NCBI GenBank assembly: GCA_033032865.1 | Contig: JAWHQI010000166.1 | Location: 5,704,001-5,768,000, forward strand | From: Dactylorhiza incarnata | Taxonomy: Eukaryota > Streptophyta > Magnoliopsida > Asparagales > Orchidaceae | Direction: 5' to 3' | Length of the DNA: 64,000 nucleotides | Translations under genes and position numbers: made by a program | Notes under the pieces: model-generated | What the model was told of the DNA's origin: nothing | The model's input: only the letters and a program-made list of their open reading frames with translations | The model's database searches: none | Shown: piece after piece, positions 1-10,619 of the stretch | How the letters are laid out: every line of letters starts with the position of its first letter | Position numbering within the stretch: the stretch's first letter is position 1

Positions 1-1554
1 CATTCTCCCATTGTGATTCAGGTGCATCTGTTTGAGTTGGCTGTTCTTGAGGTTCTGGATGTTGTGGTTCTTCAACAGCAATTGGTTCTTCATGTGTGTC
101 TTCTTCTTGAGACTCATCCTCTCTAGTCACAATCACAGTCCCATTAGTTTCTTCATTGTCTTTAATGTGCTGTTCATTGATATTCATCTCCTTCAATTTC
201 TGTGTTGGACCTGCTTTACTAGAGAGACTTCCCAGATCCTTATAAATAAGGTTGGTTTCATCAAATACAACATGTATAGATTCTTCTATCTTATTAGAGC
301 TTTTGTTGAAGATTCTATATGCTCTACTTTGAGAGCTATAGCCAACAAAGATTCCCTCATAGGCTTTTTCAGCAATCTTAGTGAGGTGGTGCTTTCCATT
401 ATTTAACACAAAGCACTTACTTCCAAATATTTTGAAGTAGGCTAGAGTGGGTTTTCTACCTTTCATCAACTCATAAGGGGTCTTATTCAGTCTTTTGTTG
501 ATAAGTGCCCTATTCTGCACATGGCATGCTGTGTTTACAGCTTCAGCCCAGAAATACTCAGGAAGATAAGAGACACTCAGCATACTCCTACTGGCTTCAA
601 TGAGAGTTCTATTTCTTCTATCAGCAACCCCATTTTGTCGGGGAGTTCTAGGAGATGAGAACTCTTGTGAGATGCCTAGATTTTCACAAAATTTGGTCAT
701 TGCACCTGACTGAAATTCAGTTCCATGGTCACTTCTAATTTTGACTACTGTATTTCCTATTTCATTTTGGATTTGCCTAACAAAGCTAGTGAATACTTCT
801 AGAGTATCTGACTTGTGTCTTAGGAAGAATACCCATGTGAATCTAGAATAATCATCAACAATTACAAGGGTGTAAATCTTTCCTCCTAGGCTATGAATTG
901 GCATTGGTCCAAATAGGTCCATATGAAGTAGGTATAGACATCTAATGGAATCCTTCTCACCAATTGGTTTGAAGGATGACTTGGTTTGCTTACCCATTTG
1001 ACAAGCATGGCAGGGACCCTCCTGCACACACTTCCACTTAGGCCCTGCTCTCACTAGCTCTCCTGAAATGAGCTTATTTATAGTCTTATAGTTTATATGG
1101 GCTAACCTTTTGTGCCATTGCACACTACTAGAGATTTTATTTTCAGCTACTAAGCATATGGGATTTTCTTGTTCAGAACATATAAAATTTAAGCAGTAAA
1201 TGTTGCCACTCCTAGTGCCTGAGAGAATTATCTTATTATTTTTCATAATTAGGCACTCATCCTTGTGGAATGAAATGTCATACCCAAGATCACATAATTG
1301 ACTTATGCTGATGAGATTGTGTTGCAATCCATCAACATAAGCAACTTTGGTGATGGTGACAATTCCATTTGTGATTTTACCATATCCTTTAGTCTTACCT
1401 CTGTCAGATCCTCCAAATACAACCTTTGGTCCATTCTTCACAGAAGTATAGTCATTCAGTAGACTTCTTGTTCCAGTCATGTGCATGGAACACCCACTGC
1501 CCAAATACCAGATATGAATTTGATTGGTCTTTGGACATACCTGCAATAAGAAAA
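1..1554 (-). CDS. pol: Copia-1 pol, partial: protease, pre-integrase and integrase
   Basis: The frame stays open from about 1545 to the window edge on the minus strand. In order I see an aspartic protease site, the GAG-pre-integrase region with an H..H/C..C zinc arrangement (WHKRLAHIN, then CHACQMGKQ), the integrase core (MDLFGP, RSDHGTEF, GVADRRNRTL) and the integrase C-terminal region leading to an acidic linker. Two catalytic positions look altered. The protease triad reads LGSG where the family has LDSG. The last integrase catalytic acid is D where family members, including Copia-3 here, have E. Pol lies in the -1 frame relative to gag, after a pyrimidine-rich stretch ending TTGCAG. RT and RNase H are beyond the edge. 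Confidence 0.85.
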
Positions 1555-3936
1555 TTACTTTTTCTTAGGAACCCACACAAAGTTGGGTCCTAGAACTTTG
1601 TTAGTATGAGCTGGTTTATTTACTTGTTGTTTGATCCTTTGTGTTGTGTGTGTTGCCACTGGTCTGAGTACTGGTTTTCTAGAATTAATTCTTGGAGCAG
1701 TTGGGTTGAACCAACAATCAAGAGCAAAATGGCCAGCCTTTCCACAGCACCAACATTCATATTTGTTATACCTCCTTTGAGGTCTTTTCACCTCTTTGGG
1801 TTGACTCACATTTTGTCTAGTTGCCCTATTCAATGGAGTTTTGTAAAGTGTTTCAATGAATTTTGCTGATTTTGATTTCTTGACAGTAGTAGTCCTCACT
1901 ACTGGTCTCAGCTCCTCTCCTTTGAATTTGGTGTTTGTTCCAAATACAAAGGGCTCATAATGAATTAATTCTTTTTCTTTGTATAGAGATTTGGCATTAC
2001 TAATACTTGGTTGATTTGAGTGAGCTTTGCTAGTGGAACACTCTTTCTTCCAATGTTCATGCACACCCTCTAGATCATGCTCATTTGTGATAAGCACGGC
2101 TTTGTTGAATTTTATAGGTTGCATGGGTGCCTTGTCATTATCTTTAGATTTATTTTCTGCCTTCCCATTGTATCCTATGCCACATCTGTGTTGTCCAGAG
2201 AATGTGTCTATTATGGGAAGGACAGTTTGTGGTTTTGAAAATTTTGCCACAAGCTTCCTTTCAGCTAAGAGTTTTATCTCAAGTTCTTTTATTAATTTCT
2301 CCTTAGTGCATATAGTCTGAATGTGAATGATAGACATAACTTTCAATTTGCTAAGCTCCTTGCTTACCTGATTCAGCCTCTCAGCTGCCTCAGAGCATTG
2401 GGAGTTAGTCTTCTTTAATTCACTTATTTCTCTATGTAGCTTCTTGTTATGTCTTTTACTCTTTTTAAGGGCTTTAAGAAGTGACTCATATTTCTCAACC
2501 ATTTCATCTTCATGAAAGTTAGATTTTGAGTCACTCTCATCAGAAGAAAGTGAATTTGCCTCAGGTTTAAAATTAGTTTTATGTTCAGATTCAGAATCAG
2601 ATAAAGGAGTTCTATCAAGTACCTTCATATTGGAGATTGTATCCTGATCCTCTTCATCCCTGAGGGCCATGAGTCCTATATTTTCTTCTTCATCCTCCTC
2701 ACTATCATACCTTGATAGTGGGGCTCTTATCATAGGTCTCTGGTTCAGAATGTCTTCACTTTTATGAACAGCCATCAGTGCTATGAGTGCCTCTTCACTG
2801 TCTAAATCATATGATTGAGACTCACTGTCACTGAGAGTGACTTTGCCTTTCTTTGCTATCAGGTTCCTCTCATGTTTCTTGTCAGACTTGTGCCTCCTCT
2901 CATCAGACTTCTTGTTGTTCTTTCTTTTTGATGAACAATCAGCAATCATGTGCCCAGATTTCCTGCATCCAAAGCACACAATTAATTCTGAATTAGATTT
3001 ATTATGTTTAGAGTTATACCTGTCCTTCTTGGAATCTGGTCTGGATCCTTCTGAATAGTTGGAGTGCTTCTTGGATCTGGATGACTGAGAAGGCCTAGTT
3101 TTCCAGTGTTGTTTTCTTCTGAGCATCCTTTTCAGCTGTTTGGTGAAGAGTGCCAGTTCACTATCTGATATTTCAGAGTCAGAATTGCTGGTCTCTGATT
3201 CTTCAGATTCAGATGGTATCCTGGGGGGTGATGACATCCTTTCCTTTCTTCTCTTGGAACTTTCTGCCTTTAGAGCAATGGGGTTTTCTTTGCTGTGTCC
3301 TTCTTCAGCTTTTCTGGTGTTCAGGTGAAGTTCATGGGACAGAAGTTTCCCATATAGGTTCTGGGGCTGAATAGTTCCCAGATTTCCCATTTCCCTGATA
3401 GCACAGATCTTGATGTCTCATTCTTTGTTAAGGGATCTCAAGAATTTATCATTTATCTCATAGTCTGTAAATGTTCTTCCATAGGTTTTCAGACCATTGA
3501 CAATTTTAAAGAATTTCTCATAACAAATAGCTATAGAGTCCTTCTTGTCTTGTCTGAAAGCCTCAAATTGCTGATTCAGAAGAGACTTCCTATCATCCCT
3601 GACCTCTTCAGTTCCTTCCATATAGACAATGAGAGAATCCCACATTTTTTTGGCAGTTTTGCAATGCACTAAATTCTGGAAGGTTGAATCCTCAATTGCA
3701 CTCACAATGATATTCTGAGCTCTCTTATCCATGGTGGACAGAATTACTTCATCTTTAGTCATCTCAGAATATGTCTTGGGAGTCTTGATGTTTCCATCTG
3801 TGAAAGAGACCTTCATAGGAACAAAAGGTCCTTCTAGTACTGTGATGTATATCCTAGGGTCAGAGGCTTCCATGAATAATCTAACTCTTTCCTTCCAAAT
3901 CCCAAAATTCTCTTTTCTACAAATTGGTAACTTCAT
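1555..3936 (-). pseudogene. gag: Copia-1 gag, interrupted by one in-frame TGA
   Basis: A 794-codon frame encodes the capsid polyprotein. The first ~170 codons (3936-3418) match the DUF4219/UBN2 gag family, including the region that ends in the REDRKSLLNQQFEAF-like segment. A TGA at 3418-3420 interrupts the frame, which then continues without a shift into a long Ser/Asp/Glu-rich and Lys-rich part. Two CX2CX4HX4C zinc knuckles are visible: CFGCRKSGHMIADC (about 2937-2978) and CWCCGKAGHFALDC (about 1711-1753). A coiled-coil-like segment lies between them. The protein ends VWVPKKK, a common plant Copia gag terminus, just before pol. The single stop suggests recent decay. Confidence 0.85.
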
Positions 3937-4038
3937 GGATGTGAATTCCTTGTTCCCTTCACTGTTTGCATTAAGACAAAAAGAATCTACCCTTAGAAGG
4001 TCTTGTTCAGGTTGTTAAACCTTTTCTTGAACAAACCT

Positions 4039-4050
4039 CCTCTGATACCA
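4039..4050 (-). other. Primer-binding site of Copia-1 (initiator Met tRNA)
   Basis: The minus strand reads TGGTATCAGAGG two bases after the LTR end. This is the usual Copia primer site complementary to the 3' end of initiator tRNA-Met. Confidence 0.85.
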
Positions 4051-4330
4051 CTTGAAAGTCTTTATTTAAGGGTAGCTAATTACCTAGAGGGGGGGGGGGG
4101 GGGGGAGGGTGAATAGGTTATTTTAAAATCTATTTGCAATTCTTGATAAAATCCTAATTGAATGTGAATAATGATCAGAGATTTCAAGAAACAAACACAA
4201 ACACACCGAATTTTATAGTGGTTCCCCAATCTAGGGTAATCCACTTTCCCGCTTCTCCCCTTTAGCAGTGTGCTTGATAGGGCTTATATCTCCTCCAGAT
4301 CTCAGACCACCAAAAAGGTCTTACGGCTCA

Positions 4331-4560
4331 GATCTCAACAGATCTTACAATCTCAGATCTCAACAGATCCTACACTCTCAGATCTCAACAGATCCTACAA
4401 TCTTATCTCTCAACAGATCCTACAATCTCAGATCTCAACAGATCCTACCTCAGCCTTTATAACAATAGGCTTACACTCAGATTTACCCCTGAATCTTACA
4501 ACTCAGATCACAACTGATCCTACACCTCAGATCCTTGAAAGATCCTACACTCAGATCTGA
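4331..4560. repeat. 25-bp tandem repeat in the Copia-1 LTR
   Basis: The core GATCTCAACA recurs at 4331, 4356, 4381, about 4406 and 4431, a 25-bp period. The downstream copies up to about 4560 are degenerate. It lies in the R/U5 part of the LTR as read on the minus strand. Confidence 0.8.
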
Positions 4561-5099
4561 CAGCTCAGATCCTATAGGAATTGAAAGAAGTAGAAATATC
4601 ACTTAGACTCAGATTCTCAAATGTATTGAGTCTTCTTGATCTATCTGAATGATCAGACAGAAATCTTCAACAGAACAGCAACAACGAAATGGTCTTCTTG
4701 AATTGCACAGGCTGTGATGATTGTTCTTCTTTAGGAAGACAGATTCTTCCTCCATGACCTTCTCTCTTCAGAAATAATATCAGCACCAGATTGCTGAAGG
4801 GATTTCTTCACGTTAGAACGATTCTGAAAGAGGATATGGCTTCTTCAGATTCTTCCTCAGATTTCGCCTTGAACAACGGAGAAGATGATTGCTTCAATTA
4901 GGAATATTGAACTACTAAATCATAAATCCATCCGCGACATCTGAGACGCTCCTCCACGTCAGCATGACGTCAGATCTTCAACGGTCTTTAGTGGCTTCAG
5001 AATTGATGAGAAGTTTAGACATGGTCATCATCTCGACATGGCTCAGCTTGCTGTAGATGTATTGTTACACAATTCTTAACTCAGAGCTTTTCAGGAAGA

Positions 5100-5506
5100 G
5101 GGCGTTGAGCAACGTGTATCTCTGTTGACGCTTTTTCTATAAGGTATCGAGCGATGTGTAGAAGCTCGACGCTTTCTACTTAGACTGAAACTCTCAAAGC
5201 CTCCTTCTTAGGCGACAAAAAATCTTTAGTCGTTCAACGCTCTTTATCTGTAGGCGTCAAGCGATGTATAGGAGCTCGACGCTTTTTAACTTTGCCTTCA
5301 CATCTAGACTATTTTTGCTGACGTTGAGCTAACTGAAGTTGGTCGACGCTTATTATTCCACGGCGTCGAGCGATATTCCTTGGCTCGATGCTTCTTGACT
5401 TGGTCTCAGATTTTCAGTCAGCGACCTTGCCTTTTAAGACAACAGACATGGGTCGACGCTTCTGGGTCACAGGCGTCGAGCGTTGTGTGGTGTCTCGACG
5501 CTTGTG
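5100..5506. repeat. Copia-1 U3 array of GCGTCGAG/CTCGACGC inverted pairs
   Basis: Units of ~36 bp lie at about 5100, 5142, 5252, 5361 and 5471, the last three about 110 bp apart. Each unit pairs GCGTCGAG with CTCGACGC across a ~13-nt loop, giving near-perfect 8-bp arms. The units sit in the 5' part of the LTR, which is U3. Confidence 0.75.
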
Positions 5507-5653
5507 AACTTAGATGAATTTCATGAGCACCTAGCTTGACCTGATCTCCTGCACAGTGATTCTAGAAAATATATCAAATACATTATGAGGTATATCTTTG
5601 ACTTAGGAATGGACTTCTCCAAATCTAGGACTTTGTGGGCAATGATCCCAACA

Positions 5654-5757
5654 ACTCTTACTTACTAGCTAGCAATATTCAAGTGAAAATCAAAGAGACC
5701 TATTTACCCTCCCCCCCCCTCTAGGTGAATTAGACTACTAACCTATAAACTATCAGA
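5654..5757 (+). repeat. 3' end of a Copia-type LTR, remnant
   Basis: The segment carries the LTR 3' terminal signature: ACCC, a C run, TCTAGGTGAATTAGACTAC, then CTATCA. It resembles the end of the Copia-1 LTR more than that of the Copia-2 3' LTR. It joins RT coding sequence directly, without primer site, gag, protease or integrase, so a deletion or recombination removed several kilobases. Confidence 0.6.
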
Positions 5758-6820
5758 GACCCATTCTGGATAATGGCCATACAGAAAGAACTGAATTAGT
5801 TCAAAAGGTGCAAAGTGTGGAAGTTGGTTCCAAGACCTAATGGACAGAATATAATTGGAACAAAATGGGTCCATAGGAACAAGATGAATGAGAATGGAGT
5901 AATTCTGAAGAACAAGGCAAGACTGGTAGCAAAAGGATATAGACAAGAAGACGGCATTGATTTTGATCAGACTTTTGCACCAGTGGCAAGACTAGAAGCC
6001 ATCAGTTTATTTCTTGCATATGTTGCCCATAAAGGATTCAAGATCTACCAAATAGATGTGAAGTCATCCTTCTTAAATGGTGACATAAAAGAAGAAGTAT
6101 ATGTAGAACAACCATCAGGTTTTATCAATCTAACGTTTCCTGATTATGTGTACTATCTTAGAAAAGCTTTATATGGCTTAAAACAAGCCCCAAGGGCTTG
6201 GTATGAGACCTTGCTTAACTTCCTTCTTAAGAATAAATTCTCAAGGGGAAGATAGACAAGACATTGTTCCTAAGGGAAGTAAAGGGAAAGAGTCTCCTAG
6301 TCCAAATATATATTGATGACATCATATTTGGGTCTACAAATGATAACCTTTGCAAGAGGTTTGCAAACCAGGTGCAAGGGAAATTTGAAATGAGCAGTAT
6401 GAGAGAGCTTAAGTATTTCTTAGACCCCCAGGTGAAACAATCTGAAGATAGAATTTTCATCTCGCAGACTAAGTTCACCAAGGAGTTAGTCAAGACATTT
6501 GGGATGGAGAGTGCCTCCACCATGAAAAGTCCTATGGGGTCAAATATATCCCTTGACAAGGATGAGAAAGGGAAATATTTTGATGAGACCTTGTGTAGCG
6601 GTCCAGGCCCGCCAACACGTGACCCAGCTGGACCGCCGGCACCCTCCCAGCCCAGGCCCGCCAACACGGGACCCAGCTAGCACTAGAATGGTTCAGCATA
6701 ACCAGATGGTCTGCAAACCATGCACCCCAACCCCTCACTGTCCCACCACAGGGCACAGTGGGTTGTTGGAGACCGCAGTCCCCCTTTGATGAGAATTAAG
6801 CCAGTTAAGCGGCAGTGCGT

Positions 6821-6885
6821 GGACTTCCCAGGAGGTCACCCATCCCAGAATTGCTCCATCCCGAGCACGCTTAACAATGGAGTAC
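6821..6885 (-). pseudogene. 5S rRNA-derived segment, unit 1
   Basis: The minus strand contains GTTAAGCGTGCTCGGG followed by GGGATGGGTGACCTCCTGGG and AAGTCC. These match the A-box/intermediate element and C-box parts of the plant 5S rRNA gene. The 5' half of 5S is absent, so this is not a functional rRNA gene. Confidence 0.8.
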
Positions 6886-6900
6886 TTTCACTTCTCATCA

Positions 6901-6921
6901 CCAATTGAGCAGCTCAATTGG
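6901..6921. repeat. 21-bp palindromic centre of foldback family 1
   Basis: CCAATTGAGC and its reverse complement GCTCAATTGG flank a single A. Both adjoining units begin immediately outside it with TGATGAG reading outward. Confidence 0.8.
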
Positions 6922-6936
6922 TGATGAGAAGTGAAA

Positions 6937-7001
6937 GTACACCATAGTTAAGCGTGCTCGGGCTGGAGCAATTTTGGGATGGGTGACCTCCTGGGAAGTC
7001 C
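6937..7001 (+). pseudogene. 5S rRNA-derived segment, unit 2
   Basis: This is the same 65-bp 5S-like block on the plus strand: AGTTAAGCGTGCTCGGGC, then GGGATGGGTGACCTCCTGGG and AAGTCC. Differences from 5S lie between the boxes. It may act as a Pol III internal promoter, which is inference. Confidence 0.8.
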
Positions 7002-7270
7002 ACGCGCTGCCGCTTAACTGGCTAAATTCTCATCAAAGGGGGACTGCAGTGTCCAACAACCCACTGTGCCCTGTGGTGGGACAGAGAGGGGTTGGGGTGC
7101 ATGGTCTGCAGACCATCTGGTTAGGCTGAACCCTTCCGGTGCCAGCTGGGTCCTATGTTGGCGGGCCTGGGCTGGGAGGGTGTCGGCGGTCCAGCTCGGT
7201 CCCGTGTTGGCGGGCCTGGACTGTTACAAAAAGTGCAATCCTGGAGCTCAATTGGTGATGAGAAGTGAAA

Positions 7271-7335
7271 GTACTCCATAGTTAAGCGTGCTCGGGCTGG
7301 AGCAATTATGGGATGGGTGACCTCCTGGGAAGTCC
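7271..7335 (+). pseudogene. 5S rRNA-derived segment, unit 3
   Basis: This is the third copy of the 65-bp 5S-like block, nearly identical to the one at 6937-7001 with a single-base change between the boxes. It lies in the third TG...CA unit. Confidence 0.8.
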
Positions 7336-8226
7336 ATGTGCTGCCGCTTAACTGGCTTAATTCTCATCAAAGGGGACTGCGGTCTCCAACAACCCACTGT
7401 GCCCTGTGGTGGGACAGAGAGGGGTTGGGGTGCATTGTATGCAGACCATCTGGTTAGGCTGAACCCTTCCGATGCCAGCTGGGTCCCGTGTTGGCGGGCA
7501 TGGGCTGGGAAGGTGCCGGCGGTCCAACTGGGTCCCGTGTTGGCGGGCCTGGACCGTTACACCTTGTACATGTGTATAATTGACTCCCTCCTCTATTTAA
7601 TTGCAAGTAGACCTGATATCATGTATGTTACATGTGTATGTGCTAGGTACCAGGCAATCCCTAAGGAATCTCATTACTCAGCTGCAAAGAGGATTTTGAG
7701 ATACCTTACAGACACACCACATCTTGGCTTATGGTACCCTAAGAACAATGATTTTGAATTAACGTGCTATTCAGATGCCGATTTTGCAGGCTGTAAAGAG
7801 GATAGGAAGAGTACCTCATGGGCATGCCAATTCCTTGGGAGAAGAATAATTTTCTGGAGTAGAAAGAAGCAAGCAAATGTTGTTATTTCACCAACACAAT
7901 CAGAATACATATCAGCTGGAAGCTGTTGTGAACAATTGTTGTGGATCCAACATCAACTTCAGGATTACAACTTACAACTAAGTAAAATCCCTATGTTCCG
8001 TGATTCCTTTAGTGCAATTTCAATTGCTAAGAATCATGTGTCACACAGCAGGACTAAGCACATTGAAATTTGGTATCACTTCATCAGAGAGCATGTTGAA
8101 AAGGAAGACATCTGTCTTGAGTTTGTCCCCACTAACAGACAAGTGACAGATATCTTCACTAAACCTCCGGATGAAGCAAAGTTCAATTTCTTCAAAATTG
8201 AGCTCGACATGCTCAATTTAGAATAA

Positions 8227-8873
8227 TTTCTGCTGAGCTGCCCCTATTTTTGTATTGTTGTTACAATTTTATTCTAGTAGGTGTTAGGTAACTAACAAAG
8301 CATGCAAATTGTAATTGGGATAACTGGGAGTTACTTATAGAAGAGGTGTACATAATGTTTGTATGTAAGAGCAATCAAAGGCCATATTGTTTTGTCCACA
8401 AAATGATGTCATCTTGATGACCCAACAATACTCTAGTATATATCTATATCAAAGCATTGAAAGAGTAAAAAACTGGAGCTGCAAGTGAGGAGTAGCATGA
8501 CTGACAGAAGCAGTATAGATGATGATGTAAGTGAGGGGGAACATGACACTGAGCTCCTTGCTTAAGTAGTAAAGGTGATACATAAAATCACTAAGAAGGA
8601 CCTATCTGAAGAAGTCCTAGGGGGGGGGGGGGGGGGCGCTGAATGATTAAGGCCAGTGGTAGCATGTCACCTGGACCTCTAATTCTGCAAGGGAAGCAAT
8701 GAGTCTGCTGAAGTACATGATGCTGCTCCTGCCACATCTGAAGCATCCACTGATGATGTACAAGGCAAAGGGAAGGAGATTGTTCTACTCTCTGCTCTTA
8801 CTGTCATTATTGTGTTTTATCATTATTGTGCTTTATCGTTGACTGGTTATTAATTCTTCAAATAGGGGGAGAT
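8227..8873 (+). other. Copia-2 3' non-coding region with polypurine tract
   Basis: No protein is supported here. The region holds a G run of about 18 bases (from about 8621) and a duplicated ATTATTGTG(T/C)TTTATC phrase (about 8808-8840). Directly before the LTR it ends in the polypurine tract AATAGGGGGAGA. Confidence 0.7.
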
Positions 8874-9211
8874 TGTTGGGAACACTGCCCATAATGTTCC
8901 AGATTTACAGAAGTCCCTTAGTCAATGATAAGTACAATTTGTATTTGATATCTATTTGATGTGACATGAGCAGGTTGGGACTTGAAATATCTCACATATA
9001 ATGGTTGGAGATCAAGCAAAATGTTTAAGTTAAATATCATCATGTATATAACACTCACACGACGATATAATTGCAATCACTCACAGAAGTCAGCAGAAGA
9101 AGTTAGTCAATAATCGACGTGATAATAAGAACAACACGACAATATAGTCATGTTAAAAAGGTACACAAGCCGATATCATTGTAAGAACTTAATGAAAGTC
9201 TGTTAAGGCAT

Positions 9212-9660
9212 ATATCATCGTGTTAATAAGATACACACAATGATATTGCTATAAGGACTCAAGAAAAGCTGGCTAAGGCATATATCATCGTGACAATAAG
9301 CTTCACACGATGATATCGTTTTAAGGACTTAAGAAAATTCAGCTGAGGCTTATATCATCGTGACAACAAGCTTCACACGATGATATCATTGTAAGGACTC
9401 AAGAAAAGAAATATAAGGCATAATTCATCGTGACAATAAGCTTCACACAATAATATCGTTGTGAGGACTCAAGAACAGTCAGCAAATGGATATAACATTG
9501 TGAATGCTCAAGTGAAGCCATCTAAGTTAGTTATCATTCTGATAACAAGGTGCACACGACTATATCGTTGCATGAACTAGAGACAGACCTGCTAAGTCAT
9601 TTATCGTTGTGTTAACTATCTTCACACGATAATAACATCTTGTTAAGCTCAGAAGGCAGG
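9212..9660. repeat. Copia-2 U3 array, 70-bp period, inverted ATCATCGTG pairs
   Basis: ATATCATCGTG-type starts lie at 9212, 9282, 9352 and 9422, exactly 70 bp apart. Each pairs with a CACGATGATAT-type arm about 14 nt downstream, so every repeat can fold into a short hairpin. Degenerate copies extend to about 9660 and upstream to about 9050. Confidence 0.85.
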
Positions 9661-9766
9661 ATTTCAAATCAACGGAGACGGCAAAAGCAGATGCCAAATC
9701 AATCACATCTGAAAAGCGGTCTGAGACAAAACATTTTAGGGTTTCGACCGTTTGAAGGTTCAGAGC

Positions 9767-9774
9767 TATAAAAG
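9767..9774 (+). promoter_or_regulatory. TATA box of the Copia-2 LTR
   Basis: TATAAAAG lies ~110 bp downstream of the inverted-motif array, the expected position for the U3/R boundary promoter. Confidence 0.7.
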
Positions 9775-10619
9775 GATAAGAGAGGTCGGCTAACCTCAAT
9801 CATTGAGCTTATATCGTTGAGAATTCAAAAAGAAAAAAGCTTGTCTGCCTCTAAAAGTAATAGAACAATAAAAGCATGTTTTTTTCGAAATTTCAGCACT
9901 AATCCTGGTACTAAAATATTTTTTGTTGATTGATCAAGTATTGTTGATAAAGAAGACCTTCTTTCCAGAAAGATCTAAGAAGACTCAAGTTGCTTACAAC
10001 TATATTTTTCAGAGCCCATTTGTTGTAAACAACTTATAATCTCTTATTGTAATATCTCTTTGAGATCTGTGGTAGGGACGTGCTGACATCCTGAGTGTAG
10101 GGCTTGTGAGAAGGCCTGAGTTATAGGACTTTGCTGAAAATCTGAGGTAGGGTCTGTGAAGACCTGAGGTAGGATTTTTGAGGAAATGTGAGAGGATTCT
10201 TGCTGGGGATCTTAGTTGTAGGAGTGCTTGCACTATGAGGTAGGGTTGTTGCTGGAACCCGAGGTAAGATTCCAGGAGGGAATCTGAGGTAGGGGACTTG
10301 CTGAGTTTCTGAGTTGTAATATCTAATTGATCTGAGTTTTTGGCGGAGTTGGCCAAGTCTAGCACACTGCTAGATTGGTGTAAGGGGACAGTGGAGTACC
10401 CATCATCTGGGGAACCACTATAAATATTTATGTGATTTTTGTGTTGTTTGTTTTAATTTCTCTGAGCTAAAATAGTCAACAACTCAAAAGAGACTAAAAT
10501 ATTTTTGAAGCACATATTCACCCCCTCTAGTTGATTAGACTACAGATCAAACTTTCAGGTACCCATAACTGGACTACATTCCGTACACCCCAACCATTCT
10601 CTCAGCAGCAAGGCATTTT

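Larger units (their letters stand above)
1..5653 (-). mobile_element. Copia-1: Ty1/Copia LTR retrotransposon, 3' part beyond the window
   Basis: Read on the minus strand, the order is 5' LTR (5653-4053), initiator-Met type primer site (4050-4039), gag (3936-1555) and pol (1554 to the edge). The LTR begins TGTTGGGATC and ends CA. The 3' LTR and the end of pol lie outside the window, so the target duplication cannot be checked. Gag plus protease-integrase preceding RT is the Copia order. The acidic Ser-rich gag with zinc knuckles resembles SIRE/Tork-type plant Copia elements, but I do not assign the lineage firmly. Confidence 0.9.
4053..5653 (-). repeat. Copia-1 5' LTR (1601 bp)
   Basis: On the minus strand the LTR starts TGTTGGGATC at 5653 and ends CA at 4053, directly before the primer site. 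Near its 3' end is the motif CTATTCACCC followed by a long C run and TCTAG (about 4082-4120), which recurs at the ends of the other Copia LTRs in this window. The LTR holds a 25-bp tandem repeat (4331-4560) and a U3 array of inverted motifs (5100-5506). A clear TATA box was not found. Confidence 0.85.
6594..7561. mobile_element. Foldback mini-element, family 1, with 5S rRNA-like modules
   Basis: A 968-bp insertion has TG...CA ends (TGTAGCGGTCC at left, GGACCGTTACA at right) and a 5-bp target duplication CCTTG (6589-6593 and 7562-7566). It consists of three copies of a ~307-bp unit, each TG...CA bounded: one inverted (6594-6900) and two direct (6922-7228, 7256-7561). The first two are head-to-head across a 21-bp palindrome. 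The last two are separated by only 27 bp. Each unit holds a 65-bp segment closely matching the 3' half of plant 5S rRNA. The LTR-like unit with 5S sequence recalls Cassandra TRIM elements, but I see no tRNA primer site and the inverted arrangement is not the usual one. Confidence 0.8.
5758..8226 (+). pseudogene. pol: Copia-2 RT and RNase H, split by an insertion
   Basis: The RT begins near 5758 and reads through [31 protein letters not shown] and [14 protein letters not shown] frame change near 6245 leads to the catalytic segment YIDDIIFGS (about 6310). The reading stops making sense at 6594, where the foldback element enters, and resumes after 7566 with LLYLIASRPDIM. RNase H follows, with SDADFAGC and QSEYISAGSCCEQLLW. 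It ends HSRTKHIEI...DIFTKPPDEAKFNF and a stop at 8224-8226. The protein cannot be made intact. Confidence 0.85.
5654..10557 (+). mobile_element. Copia-2: 5'-deleted Ty1/Copia element
   Basis: The plus-strand order is LTR-end remnant (5654-5757), RT/RNase H relic (5758-8226), a non-coding 3' region with polypurine tract (8227-8873) and a complete 3' LTR (8874-10557). A 968-bp foldback element (6594-7561) splits the coding part. The upstream half of the element is missing. Copia-1 appears to have inserted in or next to its left remnant. Confidence 0.85.
8874..10557 (+). repeat. Copia-2 3' LTR (1684 bp)
   Basis: It starts TGTTGGGAACACTGCCC after the polypurine tract and ends CTTTCA, after TTCACCCCCTCTAG. 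The inner part holds a U3 array of ATCATCGTG/CACGATGAT pairs and a TATA box. The segment 10060-10320 repeats phrases such as CTGAGGTAGG every ~30-40 bp. Confidence 0.9.

Noticed and set aside
4039..4050. tRNA gene at the TGGTATCAGAG sites (also 19061, 36334)
   Set aside because: Only the 12-18 bases complementary to a tRNA 3' end are present. These are retroelement primer sites next to LTR ends.
6821..7335. Functional 5S rRNA genes
   Set aside because: Only the 3' half of 5S is present in each copy, with changes between the boxes. The context is a mobile element.
8615..8645. Reverse LTR-end signature (CCTAGG, G run, CGCTGAAT) downstream of Copia-2 pol
   Set aside because: Only a few bases outside the G run match, and no other LTR sequence adjoins it. 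A slipped G tract explains it.
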